Below the pieces are notes generated by a model that made no database searches, was not told the origin of the DNA, and saw only the letters and a list, made by a program, of their open reading frames with translations. The position numbers and the translations under genes are program-made. A DNA stretch of 64,000 nt from Torreya grandis. Lineage: Eukaryota > Streptophyta > Pinopsida > Cupressales > Taxaceae. The first letter of the stretch is position 1, and every line of letters begins with the position of its first letter. This document shows positions 45,691 through 59,000 of this stretch, piece by piece. The stretch is from the NCBI GenBank assembly GCA_037957365.1, contig JARHVA010000592.1, forward strand, positions 930,001-994,000. The letters run 5' to 3'.

Positions 45691-47060
45691 GAAGTGAAAA
45701 CCTCTTTAAGGTGCTTTCTAACCAAGGAAAAAGTAAAGATAAAGGCTAGTCTAGTGGTGAAAACCTGTCTCGGGTGCTATTAGATGAGGGTATTCATTCT
45801 TTTTTGAATTTAGACCAGGAGCCCACCAATGAACTTGTATGTGGATCTAAGTTTAGCTTTGATCAACAAGAAGTATTTGATCAAATTATTCAAGAATTTT
45901 TGACTATTTTTGTCACATGGCCAGATCTCCCATTAGGGGACTTAGATTCATTATGCCTAGGAGAAGTTGAAGAGCAAGTCCTAACAGAGGACCCTGACAT
46001 AATCCAATAGTTTAAGTCATTGCCTACTATCTTAGAAGATAGTTCGACCCTTCTAGTTGAAGATACAATAGAGATAAACAACGGGGCTCCATCAAACCTA
46101 AATTGGATAAAATTAGGTATGTCCCTCATTGAGGAGGAACATGACATATTTATAGCTCTATTGAGAGAATTTGTAGATATCTTTGCATGGGCCTATTTTG
46201 ACATGCCAAATTTAAACCCCACCTTGGTTCTGCACCACCTTGTGGTTAATCTTGATGCCAAATTGGTAAAATAAAAGTTATGTAAGATGCATCCTCACAT
46301 TGTTGTATTGTTAAAGAAAGAGTTATAAAAACTCTTAGAAGTAGGATGTATCTAATCCATTGATTACTCAGAATGGATCTCTAATGTGGTACCTATTAGT
46401 AAAATGCTTGAAGGGATCGGAATTTATACTAATTTTCAAGACATCAACAAAGCTTGTCCTAAAGATGATTTTCCCTTACCTAATATCGAGATGATCATTG
46501 ACTCCATGGCTAGTTATGAAATGTTTTCACTCATGGATGGCTTTTCAGGATACAACCAGATCAGAGTAGCACCAAAAGATCAACATAAAATAACATTCAC
46601 CACTCCATGGGGAACATTTTGTTATCAAGTGATGCCATTTGGCGTTTAGAATGCTGGAGATACATATCAAAGGGCCATGACTATCATATTCCATGATATA
46701 ATGCATGATATTATTGAAGACTATGTCAATGACATATTAGGAAAATCCAAAACTAGGGCCAACCATCCAGTAGTGTTGCATAAGATATTTAAAAGATTAT
46801 GGGAGTACAAAGTCAGACTCAATCCAAAGAAATGAGTGTTTAGTGTAACTTCAGGAAAATTACTTGGCTTCATTATGTCTCATAGAGGTATTGAAGTTGA
46901 TCTGGCTAAATTCTATGCTATAATTGAGATGCTACCAACAACTAATTTAAAGCAAATACGTAGTTTTTATGGTAAAATTTAGTTAATTTGATGCTTCATC
47001 TCTCAATTAGCAAATAAGTGCCATCCATTCATGCACCTTTTGAAGAAAGGAGTTGCATTT
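45691..47060 (+). pseudogene. E4 reverse transcriptase relic
   Basis: Frame 3. The N-terminal acidic part (45774-46250) ends in FAWAYFDMPNLNP, the usual lead-in to RT. The palm has FQDINKACPKDDFPLP, FSLMDGFSGYNQI and HKITFTTPWGTFCY with MPFGV. The YxDD box at 46722 reads YVNDILGKS, so the first catalytic Asp is Asn. The thumb shows LNPKK, LLGFIMSHRGIEVD and KQIRSFYGK. Stops are at Trp/Gln positions (for example after MPFGV). It would copy element RNA to cDNA. Confidence 0.92.
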
Positions 47061-47590
47061 CACTAGGATGGTCACTGCCAAATAGCTTTTCAATAGCTCA
47101 AAGACTATCTTATTAATCCACCTATTTTATTACCTTATATGCCAGGAAAGCCATTCTTCTTATACCTATCAACTACTGATCATGCTTTGGGAGCACTTTT
47201 GGCTCAACATGATGATAATGGAAAGGAACATACCATATGTTACCTAAGCCATACCTTGGTTACATATGAACATAACTATGCACCTATTGGAAAAGTTTGT
47301 TTAGCCATGGTCTTTGCAACTTAGAAACTATGCCATTACATGTTGAATAATAAAACCATGGTCATTTCAAAAGTAGATCCGCTTAAGTATCTACTCTCTA
47401 AAATAGATTTTTAAGGTATAATGGCTAAATGGATCATGCTTCTCAGTGAATTTGACATAGAGTATGTCAATCAAAAGGAAATAAAAGCATAAGTTCTTGT
47501 AGAACAACTTACTAAAGCACCTCTCATAAACACACAACCACTCACATTTCAATTTCTTGATGAATCCATAGTGACTATCATTGACACACC
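47061..47590 (+). pseudogene. E4 RNase H relic (retroviral-type position)
   Basis: Frame 3, open at 47139-47324. LYLSTTDHALGALLAQHD is the conserved first block, then ICYLSHTLVTYEHNYAPI and a C-terminal part with KWIMLLSEFDIEYV near 47430. It follows RT without a gap and would degrade RNA in the hybrid. Confidence 0.88.
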
Positions 47591-48010
47591 CCTTCAGGAA
47601 CAGCCCTAGAAGCTATATTTTCATGGTTCATTTACTACACATGGCTCATGGGTAGGCTTATTGATTATTACACCATAGGGGGATCTAATCACTAAATCAT
47701 TCAGAATCAGTTTTCCTTGTACAAAGAATATGGCCAAGTATGAAGCACTTGTTGTAGGACTTCGACAAGAAGTGCAATGGAATATATCTCATCTTCAAGT
47801 TTATGGTGATTCTTAGTTAATCATTAATCAGGTCACAAATAATTTTTAGACCAAAGATGACAAGTTGGTTCCATATAAAGCCATGGTCAAAACTCTTAAA
47901 TAAAAAATTACCAACATTTATTTTGAGCACATACCAAGGGCTAGTAACAGAACTATAGATTCCATGGCTACTATTGGCTCTCTGATTCAATAAATAGATA
48001 AAGCTAGAGA
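47591..48010 (+). pseudogene. E4 second, archaeal-type RNase H relic
   Basis: Frame 3 reads KLYFHGSFTTHGSWVGLL from 47611, where the family has YFDGS, so the first catalytic Asp is His. The second and third acidic blocks are kept: KYEALVVGLRQE and LQVYGDS. IPRASNRTIDSMATIGSLIQ closes the domain. An extra RNase H of this type, acquired by plant gypsy elements, marks the Tat lineage. Confidence 0.88.
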
Positions 48011-49352
48011 GTATCAGTTCCTCGTCAAGAATTTGTCATCACCAGCTCATGAACCTTTAACTGTTGTCATGATTTGTGATATTATTGGTCCTAATTCTAT
48101 CTAGTACTCATACCTTTTCAACTACCTTCGTGACCAATATCTACCACCTAATCTCTCTTGAAAACAAACCAAAGCCTTCATTCATCATTCTACTCATTAT
48201 ACTCTACTTGGATCCACCCTTTACCGTCATAGTTTTGATGGAACTCTGCTTCATTATTTAACTTCAGTAGAGTCTACATTATCATTAAGATAAGTTCACA
48301 AAGGAGTATATGGAGCCCATTCTAGTCGGGCAGTCTAATTCAAGAAGCTCTTGCGTAATGGTTACTATTGGCCCATAATGGATGCAGATGCCATTGCATA
48401 TGTAAAGAAGTGTGACAAATGTCAATGACATGCTAATATGATTCATGCCCCAACAAAAACCCTAAAACTAATTTTAACACCATGGCCATTTTATACATGG
48501 GGACTTGAACTCATTGGGAAGATCAACCCCACTTCATTTGATGGCCATAAACATATCCTTACCACCATCAAACATTTTACTAAGTGGGTTGAAGCTATAC
48601 CCCTCATTTATGTGACTAGAAAGCAAATTTCCAAATTCATCTTCAACCATCTTATTTGCCACTATGGTATCCCCTCTAACATTATATCTGATAATGGAGG
48701 ATCATTCAAGAACAAAGATGTAGACTAGATATGTATTGACTTGCAACATTTTTATACAACATATTACCCTCAAGGTAATGGCTAGGCCGAGGCATCCAAC
48801 AAAACCATTGTCAATATTCTCAAAAATATTGTTAATGATGTCGATCATGATTGTCACCTCTAGATATTCCCTACCCATTGGGCATACCATACCAATCATC
48901 GTACCCCTACAGGAACCAATCCATACTCATTTATTTATGGTACTAAAGCCATCCTTCTCATTGAGGTCAAATTACCTTTATTATGCATCTCTTTCAAGCA
49001 TGTCCTAGATGATCATGACTATTGAGTAGCTCACCTATAAGAGCTAGACCTACTTGATGAGAAATGCACAATTATGCTTAATAATCTTCAAGCATATCAG
49101 AACCAACTCAAAGGCCACTATAATTGGCATGTTAAGAATAGAACATTTGAACATGGTGATCTTGTTCTTAAAAAAAATCAAAAGAATACCACAACTAAGA
49201 AAAAACATAAAGGGAAATTCAAACCAAACTGGGTAGGGCCTTTCATCATTACTATAGATTATGGATCAGGAGCATATAGGTTTGCCACACTAGATGGAGA
49301 TGAACTTTTAGAGTTGATGAATATTGTTCATCTCAAGTGTTACTATGCTTGA
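48011..49352 (+). pseudogene. E4 integrase relic
   Basis: Frame 3. The lead-in STLYRHSFDGTLLHYL is near 48150-48260. The zinc-binding part is HKGVYGAH and CDKCQ (48297-48425). The catalytic core starts WGLELIGKINPTSFDGH, where the usual Asp is Glu. ISDNGGSFKN gives the second Asp, and AEASNKTIVNIL (after a TAG) the Glu. The C-terminal part with GPFIITIDYGSGAYRFATLDG ends in NIVHLKCYYA and a stop at 49350-49352. The core lacks one catalytic residue and has several stops, so it is dead. Confidence 0.92.
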
Positions 49353-51594
49353 GTGTTAAGGTGTATTGTTTGTAAGGACCATTTTAGTTATGCCATTTTA
49401 TCACTATTCTTATTTGTACGTAATACCATCCTTATCTATCCTTTTTATCATATCCACTTTTTGCTTTCGACCTATCAGCCTAGTGTGTTCTAAAGCTTAG
49501 CTTGTTTGACCTTAGTTTTTGACATTCATTACACATTTTCAACATTAAGGTATCTAATCAGTTTCATCAGTTGGTTCAAATACTTCAAATAGAGATTGTA
49601 TTTTGGAACAGTGTGGTAAAAGTTTTGATAGTTGCATCTTTCATTTATTATTATTTCTTACCATTAATCTTGCTACTAATTATAACTACCTTTGGGAAAA
49701 TTAGTACCCTTGATGTATGCCATTGTGTTTTAGTTATAACCACCTATGGGAAAACTAGGGGCAACATTAAGCCTTGATGTACCAACTTACCACTTCTTAT
49801 GTCATCCTATGCCTTTTTACCAACTATGCCTAATTTATTTGAATTAGCTGCTACACTAGTCAAATTCCTCCACTATAAGGGTGGAACTACAATGACTTGA
49901 GGTCCTACTCTATGACTATGTAGGCAATGCTCAATACTTGTTGAGGTTAGCTTAGTTACCCTTTTCCCCATTCTCTCACCATTTTGTGAGCAACCTAAAC
50001 CACACTCTCGCCATTTTGTGAGCAACTTTAGTTTAAATGCTCTCATCATTTTGCAAGCTTGAACTACTTAGTGTCTCATCATTCTCAATTGAGTTGAGAC
50101 ACTCCAAAACACTTCCAAAAACATTTAAAATTTGTTTAAAAAGAACAAAAACATTGACCACTTCTTTGCCTTAAGGATTCTGGGAACCTTTACAAAGTTA
50201 TAAGCAAATCACTTGTCATTTAGTTTCCCCATCCTTTTTGGCCTTTTTCTCTCACACACTTGTCATTTTGCAAAACCATTCCTATTCTTATATCACATTC
50301 ATTCTATTTTTTTCATTAGTTATCACATTCTTCTCATTCCCTAGGAGAACTACATTTGGCCTGAAGTTTTTTATTGGATATTACATCCATGAAACTATGT
50401 AGGCAGCTTCCACTTGCCTAGTGCATATGGAGATAGCTCAGCCACCCCCTTTGTTTTCTTCTATTTCCCCATTTTTTCCATTTGTTAAGTTGTCACCTAT
50501 TTTCTAGGGGTAGTGTTTATGTGGTTTTGTATTGCATTATTTATTTGTTTATTTTTGCTTATTTTAATTTGTCTGCTTATTTGTTTGCTTTTAGAATTGT
50601 TGTCTTGATTCAAATTATGTGTGTTCATTGGGTGATTCCTTATCCATACTTATACTTGGATCCATCTATATTCATATTTTTACATTGTCATCATGGTTTC
50701 TATCATTGGTGCATTGTTTTCTATTGAGTATTGGGTTACGGGAATCAATCTTTATGCATATTTTGGCCAATTCCTCATGATGTTATATCATGATGCCTAC
50801 CAACACATGCTAGAATAAACCTTAGCTTCAAGAAGTCTATTTATCAATGATAACATCTCTTTGACATCGACATCCTGATTCACTCCTAATCATATCCCAA
50901 ATAGAGTAATTACCCATGAAAGAATTTCAACCTTTATTAGTTCGGATGAGCATCTCCCTACTAGTAGGTTGTTCCAATTCATTATTACCCTCTATGTTAA
51001 GATATCATCATTTTCGGCCAAGTTTATCATGTTTTCCATAATCAAGGTCCAATGATTATAATAGCCTATGGCCAAATCATTGCACACCATCTCATCTACA
51101 TTTCTCAATGATTATAACCACCTTTAGGTAAATCATTGTATTGTCACCACTTTACTTTTTCTACTCATATAGGGGCATGTTATTCTCTTGTTTCTCTATC
51201 TTAATTGCGTAGCTCCATCTTCTCAATGATTATAACCACCTCTGGGCAAATCATTGTGTTATCATACCACATTGCCACTATTGGGGTATAATGCTTATAA
51301 CCACCTTTAGGCAAACCATTATACATCATCCCACTTGCATTCTCAATGATTTTGAATACTTTTTCAATATCATTGTGTTTTCACCCCATCATCTTTCCTT
51401 TCTTTAGTCCCCTCATTTTGCTTCTTTCTTTTCAAGGGATTGTTTGTTGACCTCCTTGTGCCAACCATTCTCTCAAGGGACATCATACAGTTAGTTTATC
51501 ATCATTGTAGTTGTAGGCATATAGGACCTTTTCATTCTTTGAGAAGACGTTATTATGCTTATAGCTTGCAATACATTCCCATATAGGGTCAAAC
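49353..51594 (+). other. E4 3' non-coding region
   Basis: About 2.2 kb after the integrase stop, with no gene. It contains short degenerate repeats: CCATTTTGTGAGCAAC near 49970 and 50010, and the segment listed next. ATAGGGTCAAAC (51583-51594) before the LTR is probably the decayed polypurine tract; compare AGGGGCAAA in E5. Confidence 0.65.
51047..51390 (+). repeat. degenerate tandem repeats in the E4 3' region
   Basis: (T)CAATGATTATAACCACCTTTGGGCAAATCATTGT recurs with changes at about 51051, 51107, 51225, 51290 and 51345. Spacing is about 55-65 bases, once doubled. A similar CC(A/T)(T/C)(T/C)TGGGAAAA segment is at 49680-49760. Each unit has AATGATT and its complement AATCATT, so each could form a small hairpin. 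Confidence 0.7.
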
Positions 51595-52782
51595 TATAGA
51601 CACCTAAATCTGGCCACTGATAACCTCCAATCAGGCTTTTGGCCAATTTCTACCCAAAATACAAATTGTGGCCTAAAAACACTAACACATGCTAAATGAT
51701 GTGAAACTGACATATTCAAGTGCTAATTTTGGCTAGAGTATCCCTAAATAGGGAAATGTAATTCATGGGCTAGCTAACTTTGATTAGTTTATTTTGATTT
51801 GAAATGCCAAATTTGTACCTAGGTGCTTTGGATTGCTCTTCCTTATCAAATATATTACACAAGACACATGTATTTATTATTTGATACTGATAACATCCTA
51901 AATGGGAATATGAATCTAATGCATCTGACATCACCTTCCAATTTTAATCCAGTCAAATTTTGGACCAATAACAAGGCATTCTGATCAATTTGAGTTATTT
52001 ATGCACAAAGTGCTTAATCATGCTTAAGAGATAATTAACCCAAATCAAGGCCTAATTAATAATTATATGAAAAAAATTTGAATACTTTTTTTAGAAATAA
52101 ATATAGAATATTTGCATCATCAAGTGACTTCATTTCTTGGGAAGACATCCATAGGCCATAAATGCCACAAATATCAAGATTCATGCCCTCTATGCCTCAT
52201 CAATGCCTTCCATGATGCCCTCCATTCCTATTAATTTCCCCTTCTTCCAATGACATGATGATGATAATTACAAAATTAATTTCAAAAATTGAATTAATCC
52301 TCAACCACACATCTCAATCTCAAGATGGACAGTTTAGCTTTATTCTAGATATTTTTAAAAACTATAAATAGAGAGGCTATGAGCATCATTTCTAATCTAT
52401 TTTGGTGCAAATTTGTAATGCACAAATATCTTCATTAATCCATTTCAACTAGTGTTACCATACCAAATTGATTCCAAGCCAATACAAGCCATAAGCCAAA
52501 GGTGCCAAGGAGAGATGCAGGTAGCCAAGCTTCTATTGTCAAGGACTTCATGAGCACAAACTGAGCAAGCCACTAAAACAATCATTTTGGAGCATCCAAG
52601 GAAGGTAAAAGAGGTTTATTTTACATTTTATTTGTGTGTTTTATTCATGTTTTTTAACTAGGCTCTCCTTAGTGTCTAGGCCTAAAGATGTTATGCTATT
52701 AGTGTGTTTATTTCATTTTGTTGTCATTTTAGAACTAAATCCACACTAACCATCATCTCTTGAGTCAAATTCCTAGATCACA
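51595..52782 (+). repeat. E4 3' LTR
   Basis: Partner of 21037-22225, with the same TATAGACACC start and GATCACA end. Confidence 0.92.
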
Positions 52783-52787
52783 GCCTT
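52783..52787. repeat. E4 right target-site duplication GCCTT
   Basis: Exact partner of 21032-21036. Confidence 0.92.
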
Positions 52788-53028
52788 GTCCTAAGTGGAT
52801 GCAAAGCCCTGTTCCTAATTCACAACAACCTTATTAATCTACACATTTAGTTTCACATTTTTAGTCGTAGTATTGCATGTTGTATTTCCATTTAATTTGC
52901 TCTGCTTTAGTATTTTCCCATTTATCAATTTATGTGATTTATCTATACATATCTTGTACACTCTAATTTTAATCATTTATTTGTCTAATTAATATTAAAA
53001 TTTTCTTAATCCAAATTTTAATAAAACA
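52788..53028 (+). repeat. E2 3' LTR, second part
   Basis: Continues 21036 and matches 14724-15017, ending ATAAAACA. Followed by CCTAT (53029-53033), the right TSD of E2. Confidence 0.87.
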
Positions 53029-53033
53029 CCTAT

Positions 53034-56000
53034 CATATGGTGCAATTATTGGAATAATTCAACTAGCTAGAGTTACTGGTAATAGAGATCAAGATGAACA
53101 TGGATAAGGTACTCTTTAAAAAATAAAATCATTCCTAGTAAAAAATTATTGGTACTCTTCATATGATTTATGCACTAGAAGTTCCATGATGAGTAAGCAA
53201 TGATTGGAGATAATTTATAGCCAAATTAAGCATTCAAAAACTCAAATGACCATGAAGGGGGAACTCATTCCTACATATGCAAAATTTTGAACTAGATACT
53301 TTAGGTTATTTATCTCATTATTAAAAACCATCATGTTCCAAGATATGTGATGGATTATTCCCACCCATTTTAGTAGTGAGCAATGTTCATAATGGAATCA
53401 TGATGTCCATTCATGAGTTGACAACACAACCTATAACTATGTTTCCTTTTTTCATCAACATGATTTAGGTGTAATAAATAGTCATATGATATAAAAATAT
53501 GGTTAAAAATTTATATCCATTGCATTAAATCTAACCATAAGCCTCACTATAACTGATAAAAACTCGAGCATCTACTTCCAAATCCTAGGGGACATATATG
53601 GAAAAAAATATTAGCCTCCATAGTTAGCTTAGTTGTTATCAAATAGTATTAGGAGATTTACAACATTTCATAACAATTCTAAGCTACCCAAAACTTATGT
53701 AGAGGTTAATTTGAACATACTCAGTGTTTCACAAGAGGATGTACACAAATGTTTTATTGATGATATCAGGAATATCCCATATGATGAAAAAGTGGAGAGA
53801 TTTTTTTTGGAACGTTGTGTGAATGGTATAAGATATCAATGTGGTACCATATGTCATATTGGTAAACATCCCACCCATGCCAAATTCCACCAAGGTGGAC
53901 ATGATTTTTGAATAAGAACATAACAAGTTGAGAAAAAGTTCCATATTCTCAACAACATATGCATTGGGATTAAAACCAATAGGAAGGATATCGAACATCA
54001 TGGATGATATTGTGAAAAAAATTAGAGAAGCCACTAGAGAGGAAATATAAGATGAAGGAGATAGGTGGGAAGATAAATGTGGATAATGATGAGGAAGAGG
54101 GAAATGTTAAAGCTAACATGTTTTGACTATTAACAAGGAAATTACACATGTTAGGAGATATAAAACCTCATATTGACATGGAGGTTGGAAGGAAATTCTT
54201 GTAGCCTATACATAAATACTCTAAGAACCAAAAAAGGAGGCATTAATAAGTGAGATACACCTTAATATTATAGAGTGAAAAAAACATCTTATCACACTAG
54301 TTGTGAAATCCAAATCTAGTGTATGTAAGCAACAAATAACACTATCAGTAAAATCAACTTCAATATGCCACCCTTCATGCTTACATAGACTCCACCCTCT
54401 AGTATGAAATATTCACCCCATTCCCCTATTGCATTAATTTATCTCATGACATATCTAAAGCTATAGTCGAATTTTCCCAATGTAACATTCATTTTGTATG
54501 TTGTATTTGCACAATAAAGTCAATGACCAATCATAAGAGCATTCCTTGATGACACTTCTATGAAAGTGGACCAACCTCTATTTTAGATACATATAGATCA
54601 ACCTTTTAGAGAGACAAAAATATATTAAAAACTTTTCACAGAGGTTTTGATAGAAACCGCTACATTAGAGATAGATCCTAAATAAAAGGGTACCAAATAA
54701 AAGGAAGATTTAGCCTAAGCAGTATAAGCTAGAGGATGAAAAAAGGTAGGTAGTAGAGTAAACTATGGAAGAAGAAATAAAACTAAAATAAGGATAAAAT
54801 ATATAAATTAACATGAGATAAATAAAAAGAGGATTTCAAAGATGAGATAATAGAGGACCTATGCAAGTAGGAGGAATCCAAAAAAAAGGTCAAGGATGAC
54901 AAAGCTACAGTAAATAAAGCAACCAAGAAAAAATATGTAGATAATGAAAATTCAAGGGATAAGGTAAATTAGGGTAATAAGGAGAATATATAAAGGATAA
55001 ATAAGGTCTTAAAGAATAAAATTATAAAAAATAATATTTTAACAAGAATAAAAATGAATACAACAAGGTGGAGATGTAGTAATCCCAAGCTGCAAAAGCA
55101 CATGAAATTAAGTGGTAGCCTACATAAGAGACCATAAGACAATCCTAGATTGCTTCTAGATAAGGTAAAAATAAATAATTTCAACAAGATCATGGCTTCA
55201 TACCAAAGGATCAAGGCTTAAACACAAATAAAATATGAGCCAATCACCTCCCATGCACACCTTGAAGGAACTTCCATAGTATCCAATTTTGGTAATATGA
55301 GCTCATAAGAAGAATATTCAAAAGGTAGTGACAATACAATTGGATCATGTTGGATGGACATACAGGCTTTAACCACAAGATGAATGGAATGTCTCATGCA
55401 CATATTTCATTTTTTCCAAGAACATGCATTGTTTCCACCTCAAAAACATGAAAATTGTTGTATAAATTATTCTATAGAAATTTACCTTAGGCATTGTATA
55501 ACTCCCCTTAAGGTAAAAAAATTAAATGAGAAAGTTCCTTTCACATCTCAATCACATAGATAGAAACACAGTTGATGTGATAAAATTATTAATTTAATTA
55601 GATCTTTTCCAAAGCTATAAAAATAATGGATGACACCTACCCAACATTGGTTCAACAAGTTTTAAGGGGCCAAGTTATGTCAGAGTCATTGATATTAACC
55701 AAATTGGTTACAAAGCTTGCATAGGAATGTATATCCACCCAAATTTTGTATGAATTCAAAGCTTAGGTGTGAAGGTACCATAACAAGGCTGAATGAATCT
55801 TAATTATTAGAGAAATATAAGAAGGGAGTCACCACAACCAAAGCACAAGCTTGAAAAATTTTGCTCAAGCTTCTAGATTGAAAGACACAATTTCAAGGAG
55901 CCATGAAGGATAATTATGAAAGCCTAACTAATGTGGAAAAGCCACATACTATGATGGAAGGAAACATGATGATATCATAGATAGATGTTTATATATAGGA

Positions 56001-59000
56001 GTCTTTATAGTGTAGAGATAATGTAATGTATCGATTGCAAATGTGGGAACTAGAAATGTTTAGGAGCAAATTTATGGTCATTCAAGAGTAGAGATATGTG
56101 AATTACATTGATCAAATAATAAAATCCATTAATTGAAATTTCACCCCATATTGGTCATTGATCATAGTTTTTGGTGAATATGATGATCATGGCATCATGC
56201 AAAGTTTGGTATAACTAAACACATTTTTCACTATGTGTGGTGGGGTAGGTGACTAGAACAACTTCAAAGGTGACATGGAATAAATTTTGGGCTCAACCAA
56301 GGATGTGTTTGATAAGCCAAAATATATTAACCCATCCAAGTTATTCAAGACTCTATGAGCAAAGAATTAAATTCAAACCCAACAGACACTAGTCATGTAG
56401 CATGCACCATAAAATCCACCTGCATAACCAACACAATGACACGAATCCGCTCTAGTAAACTTTAAGTGTCACAAAAAAAAATTAGTAGGTTAGCCAATGC
56501 TAATAACACCAATGTACCTAATGTCACCCCCTCTCAATAATATATTGTGGCTTTCTCTAGTTTTTAGTAATTTTTCATAATGTGAGTTTGGTTTAGAATG
56601 ATAAAATTGTGAGTGAAGTCTTTCTTTGGGGGAAGAAAGGTTTAAACCCTATATATCATGACCTCTTGGTTATTCCAACCTATTAAAAACCTATAAAGGT
56701 AAGTAGGTTGGTATTATTCTTAGTTTAAAACCCAAAAGGTTAGCTAAGTAGTGCAATATAAGTGAAAACCATTAAACAAATCTTCTTGCAAAATTGTGAA
56801 TGAGGCTTCCATTCAAGGTAAAATTGAGGAAGTTTAATGTAGCTTATTCAGTGGGTATAAATTATTTTTCAGGTCAACACACTCAAATAGTGACTTTTCC
56901 TCTAGAGGAGATAACTATTTAAGTCCAAAAAGTGTTAGTAAGGGATTGTGAATGTTATTTTGTAATTATATTTATAAATTGTATGTGTAAAAAATGTATA
57001 TTTTTTATTTTTTTAAATTTTCATGATAGTATGAAATATAAATTGAAGGTGGAATGATTTACAAAGACTAATTAGGAAAAAAAAATTAAGATATTAGATG
57101 TGTAAGATTCATGTCAACTCTATAAGTATCTATCACTTGCAGGAAGATAACGTTGTTGTTGATTGTGTTGTTTTATTCATTTTGTATAGTCATTAGCCTA
57201 GGTTTGAATCAGTCTCTCTCATGAACAATTGTATCCTTAGGAATGGTAATTTATTATGAATTATATGTTTCTATAAGCAATGATACATATGGTTACAAAT
57301 ATTGAATTTAAATCTCATGATTTGTGATAATTAACTTGAATAAACAAGCATTACAACACATTTAACCATCAAATTACCATGTATGTATTTTTTTATATCT
57401 TTTAAGTGACTACAACAATATCATGTCATGGTGAGGATTTCCAAGGACTTTTGATAATAACCTTATCCTGTGTTCAAGATAAATCTTAGTTGTGACAATC
57501 CAAATAGGTTTAGATTCACATACATAGGTTTAGATTGTGGTGATACATTTAGTGACAAAGTCTAAATAATCTAAGAGTCACCTATCTCCATATATTTCTT
57601 GTTGTATACTCAATTAAGCATTATTTGTTGTAATTTACATGTTTTATGATGCTTTATTTTAGGTAGGAATATTTTATGAATACATTTTGGTGAACCCTGG
57701 TGTCTTACATCTCATAGGGTTTCATATTTTTTTGAACCCACTATGTTAGGGATAAATGGATCTAAACTAATATACAACACAAATACCCATAAACATTTAT
57801 CTAGGCCTAATATATATCTAAAATAGTAAATTACACCTAACTAATTATTTTCACCACTAGACAAATAGGAAGACATTAAATGTTTATGATTATTTGACTA
57901 TATCACAAGAGCTCATGACACTCTCAAGATTTGAAAGTGGAGAACAATGTAATGTCACAATGACATAAATATGAACCAAATAGTTGTGATGATTGGAGAA
58001 TGATGTAAAACCCATCAAATATAATTCATAACAATGTCAAGACCCTCAAGTTTCATTTTTGGAAAAATTCAAGAATGAAATTTTTTTTATGACTATGTTA
58101 GTCTAATATAGGGCTCCAAATATCTCACCCAATTTTCCATGTCTTCATTCAGATCATTGGGAAAATAGACTTCTTATTATTTCTCTAATTAGGTAACATG
58201 CTCTAAAACTTTAACTAGGGAAATAACATATGTTTTAAGGTTACACTATGGAATATCTAAGCTATATTAATATTATTCAACCCCCAAACCCCCCAATGAT
58301 GTAAAATGTCCAAAAAACACTCCAATACTTGTATTAATTTATTAGCTATCCAAACTAATGCAATGCACTATGTCATTAACTTGAAATTTTGTTCTTTAAT
58401 GAGTTCTCTAATGATTACTTGATTTCTCTAAAATCATAGTATATGTTCAATGGGCTCATGCGAACAATAATGAATTCCTTCCAAATTTTCAATGATTTTT
58501 AGAATCCTAAATACACTAGAATAATTTTTTATTTATATAAAATTTGAATTCAATTTAGGACCCTATTATTATGCAAAAGTTGCATCAATTAGTCACGAAG
58601 ACAAAAAAAAGGGACAAAGAGATTCTTACATTTAAGCCAAATGGGACCACAAAAACAATACCATGACTATATAATATAATTATAGTGGACCTAAAACTTT
58701 ACAATAGGTTATAGAAAGAGACATGGGATTAGACAAGGATAGAGGAAAGGGGAGTTAGATGGGGCTTGAAGAAGGAACATCTAGGTAGTTCAATAAATAT
58801 TGCTTAAAAAAAACATGCATATGTGAGGGGTTTAGGCTTTAGGAAGAAATATGATGTTGTTATATTTGTATCTTTGTGTTTAACATGCTCCCATGAGTTT
58901 ATAAACTATTGATTTATCACCAATGAGATTTAATTCTAGGAAAGCATAAGGTTGAAAAAGATAATGCAGGTTTAAATGGGTCATCATGAGGAATGTGAAT

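Larger units (their letters stand above)
21037..52782 (+). mobile_element. E4: Tat-type Ty3/gypsy retrotransposon with all domains
   Basis: LTRs of 1189 and 1188 bp (21037-22225 and 51595-52782) start TATAGACACC and end GATCACA, flanked by TSD GCCTT. After removal of the nested E5 and its TSD copy the element is about 16.0 kb. On the plus strand it carries gag, protease and a G-patch-like linker in frame 2, and RT, RNase H, archaeal-type RNase H and integrase in frame 3. The second RNase H defines the Tat lineage of plant gypsy elements. All domains are broken by stops that look like C-to-T changes at Gln, Arg and Trp codons. It sits in the 3' LTR of E2. Confidence 0.93.
9991..53028 (+). mobile_element. 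E2: Ty3/gypsy element, host of the whole nest
   Basis: Outer element of the nest. Its LTRs start TATAGACACA (9991) and TTTAGACACA (20087) and both end ATAAAACA (15017 and 53028), with TSD CCTAT. Each LTR is itself split: the left by E3, the right by E4. The element's own internal DNA is only 15018-20086. It encodes a gag relic and protease and no RT or integrase, so it was non-autonomous or has lost pol. Protease type and LTR terminus place it with the Tat-like elements E4 and E5. Coding strand is plus. Confidence 0.88.

Noticed and set aside
53729..54034. Minus-strand open frame of 101 codons
   Set aside because: Hydrophobic shadow of the plus-strand frame; no motif.
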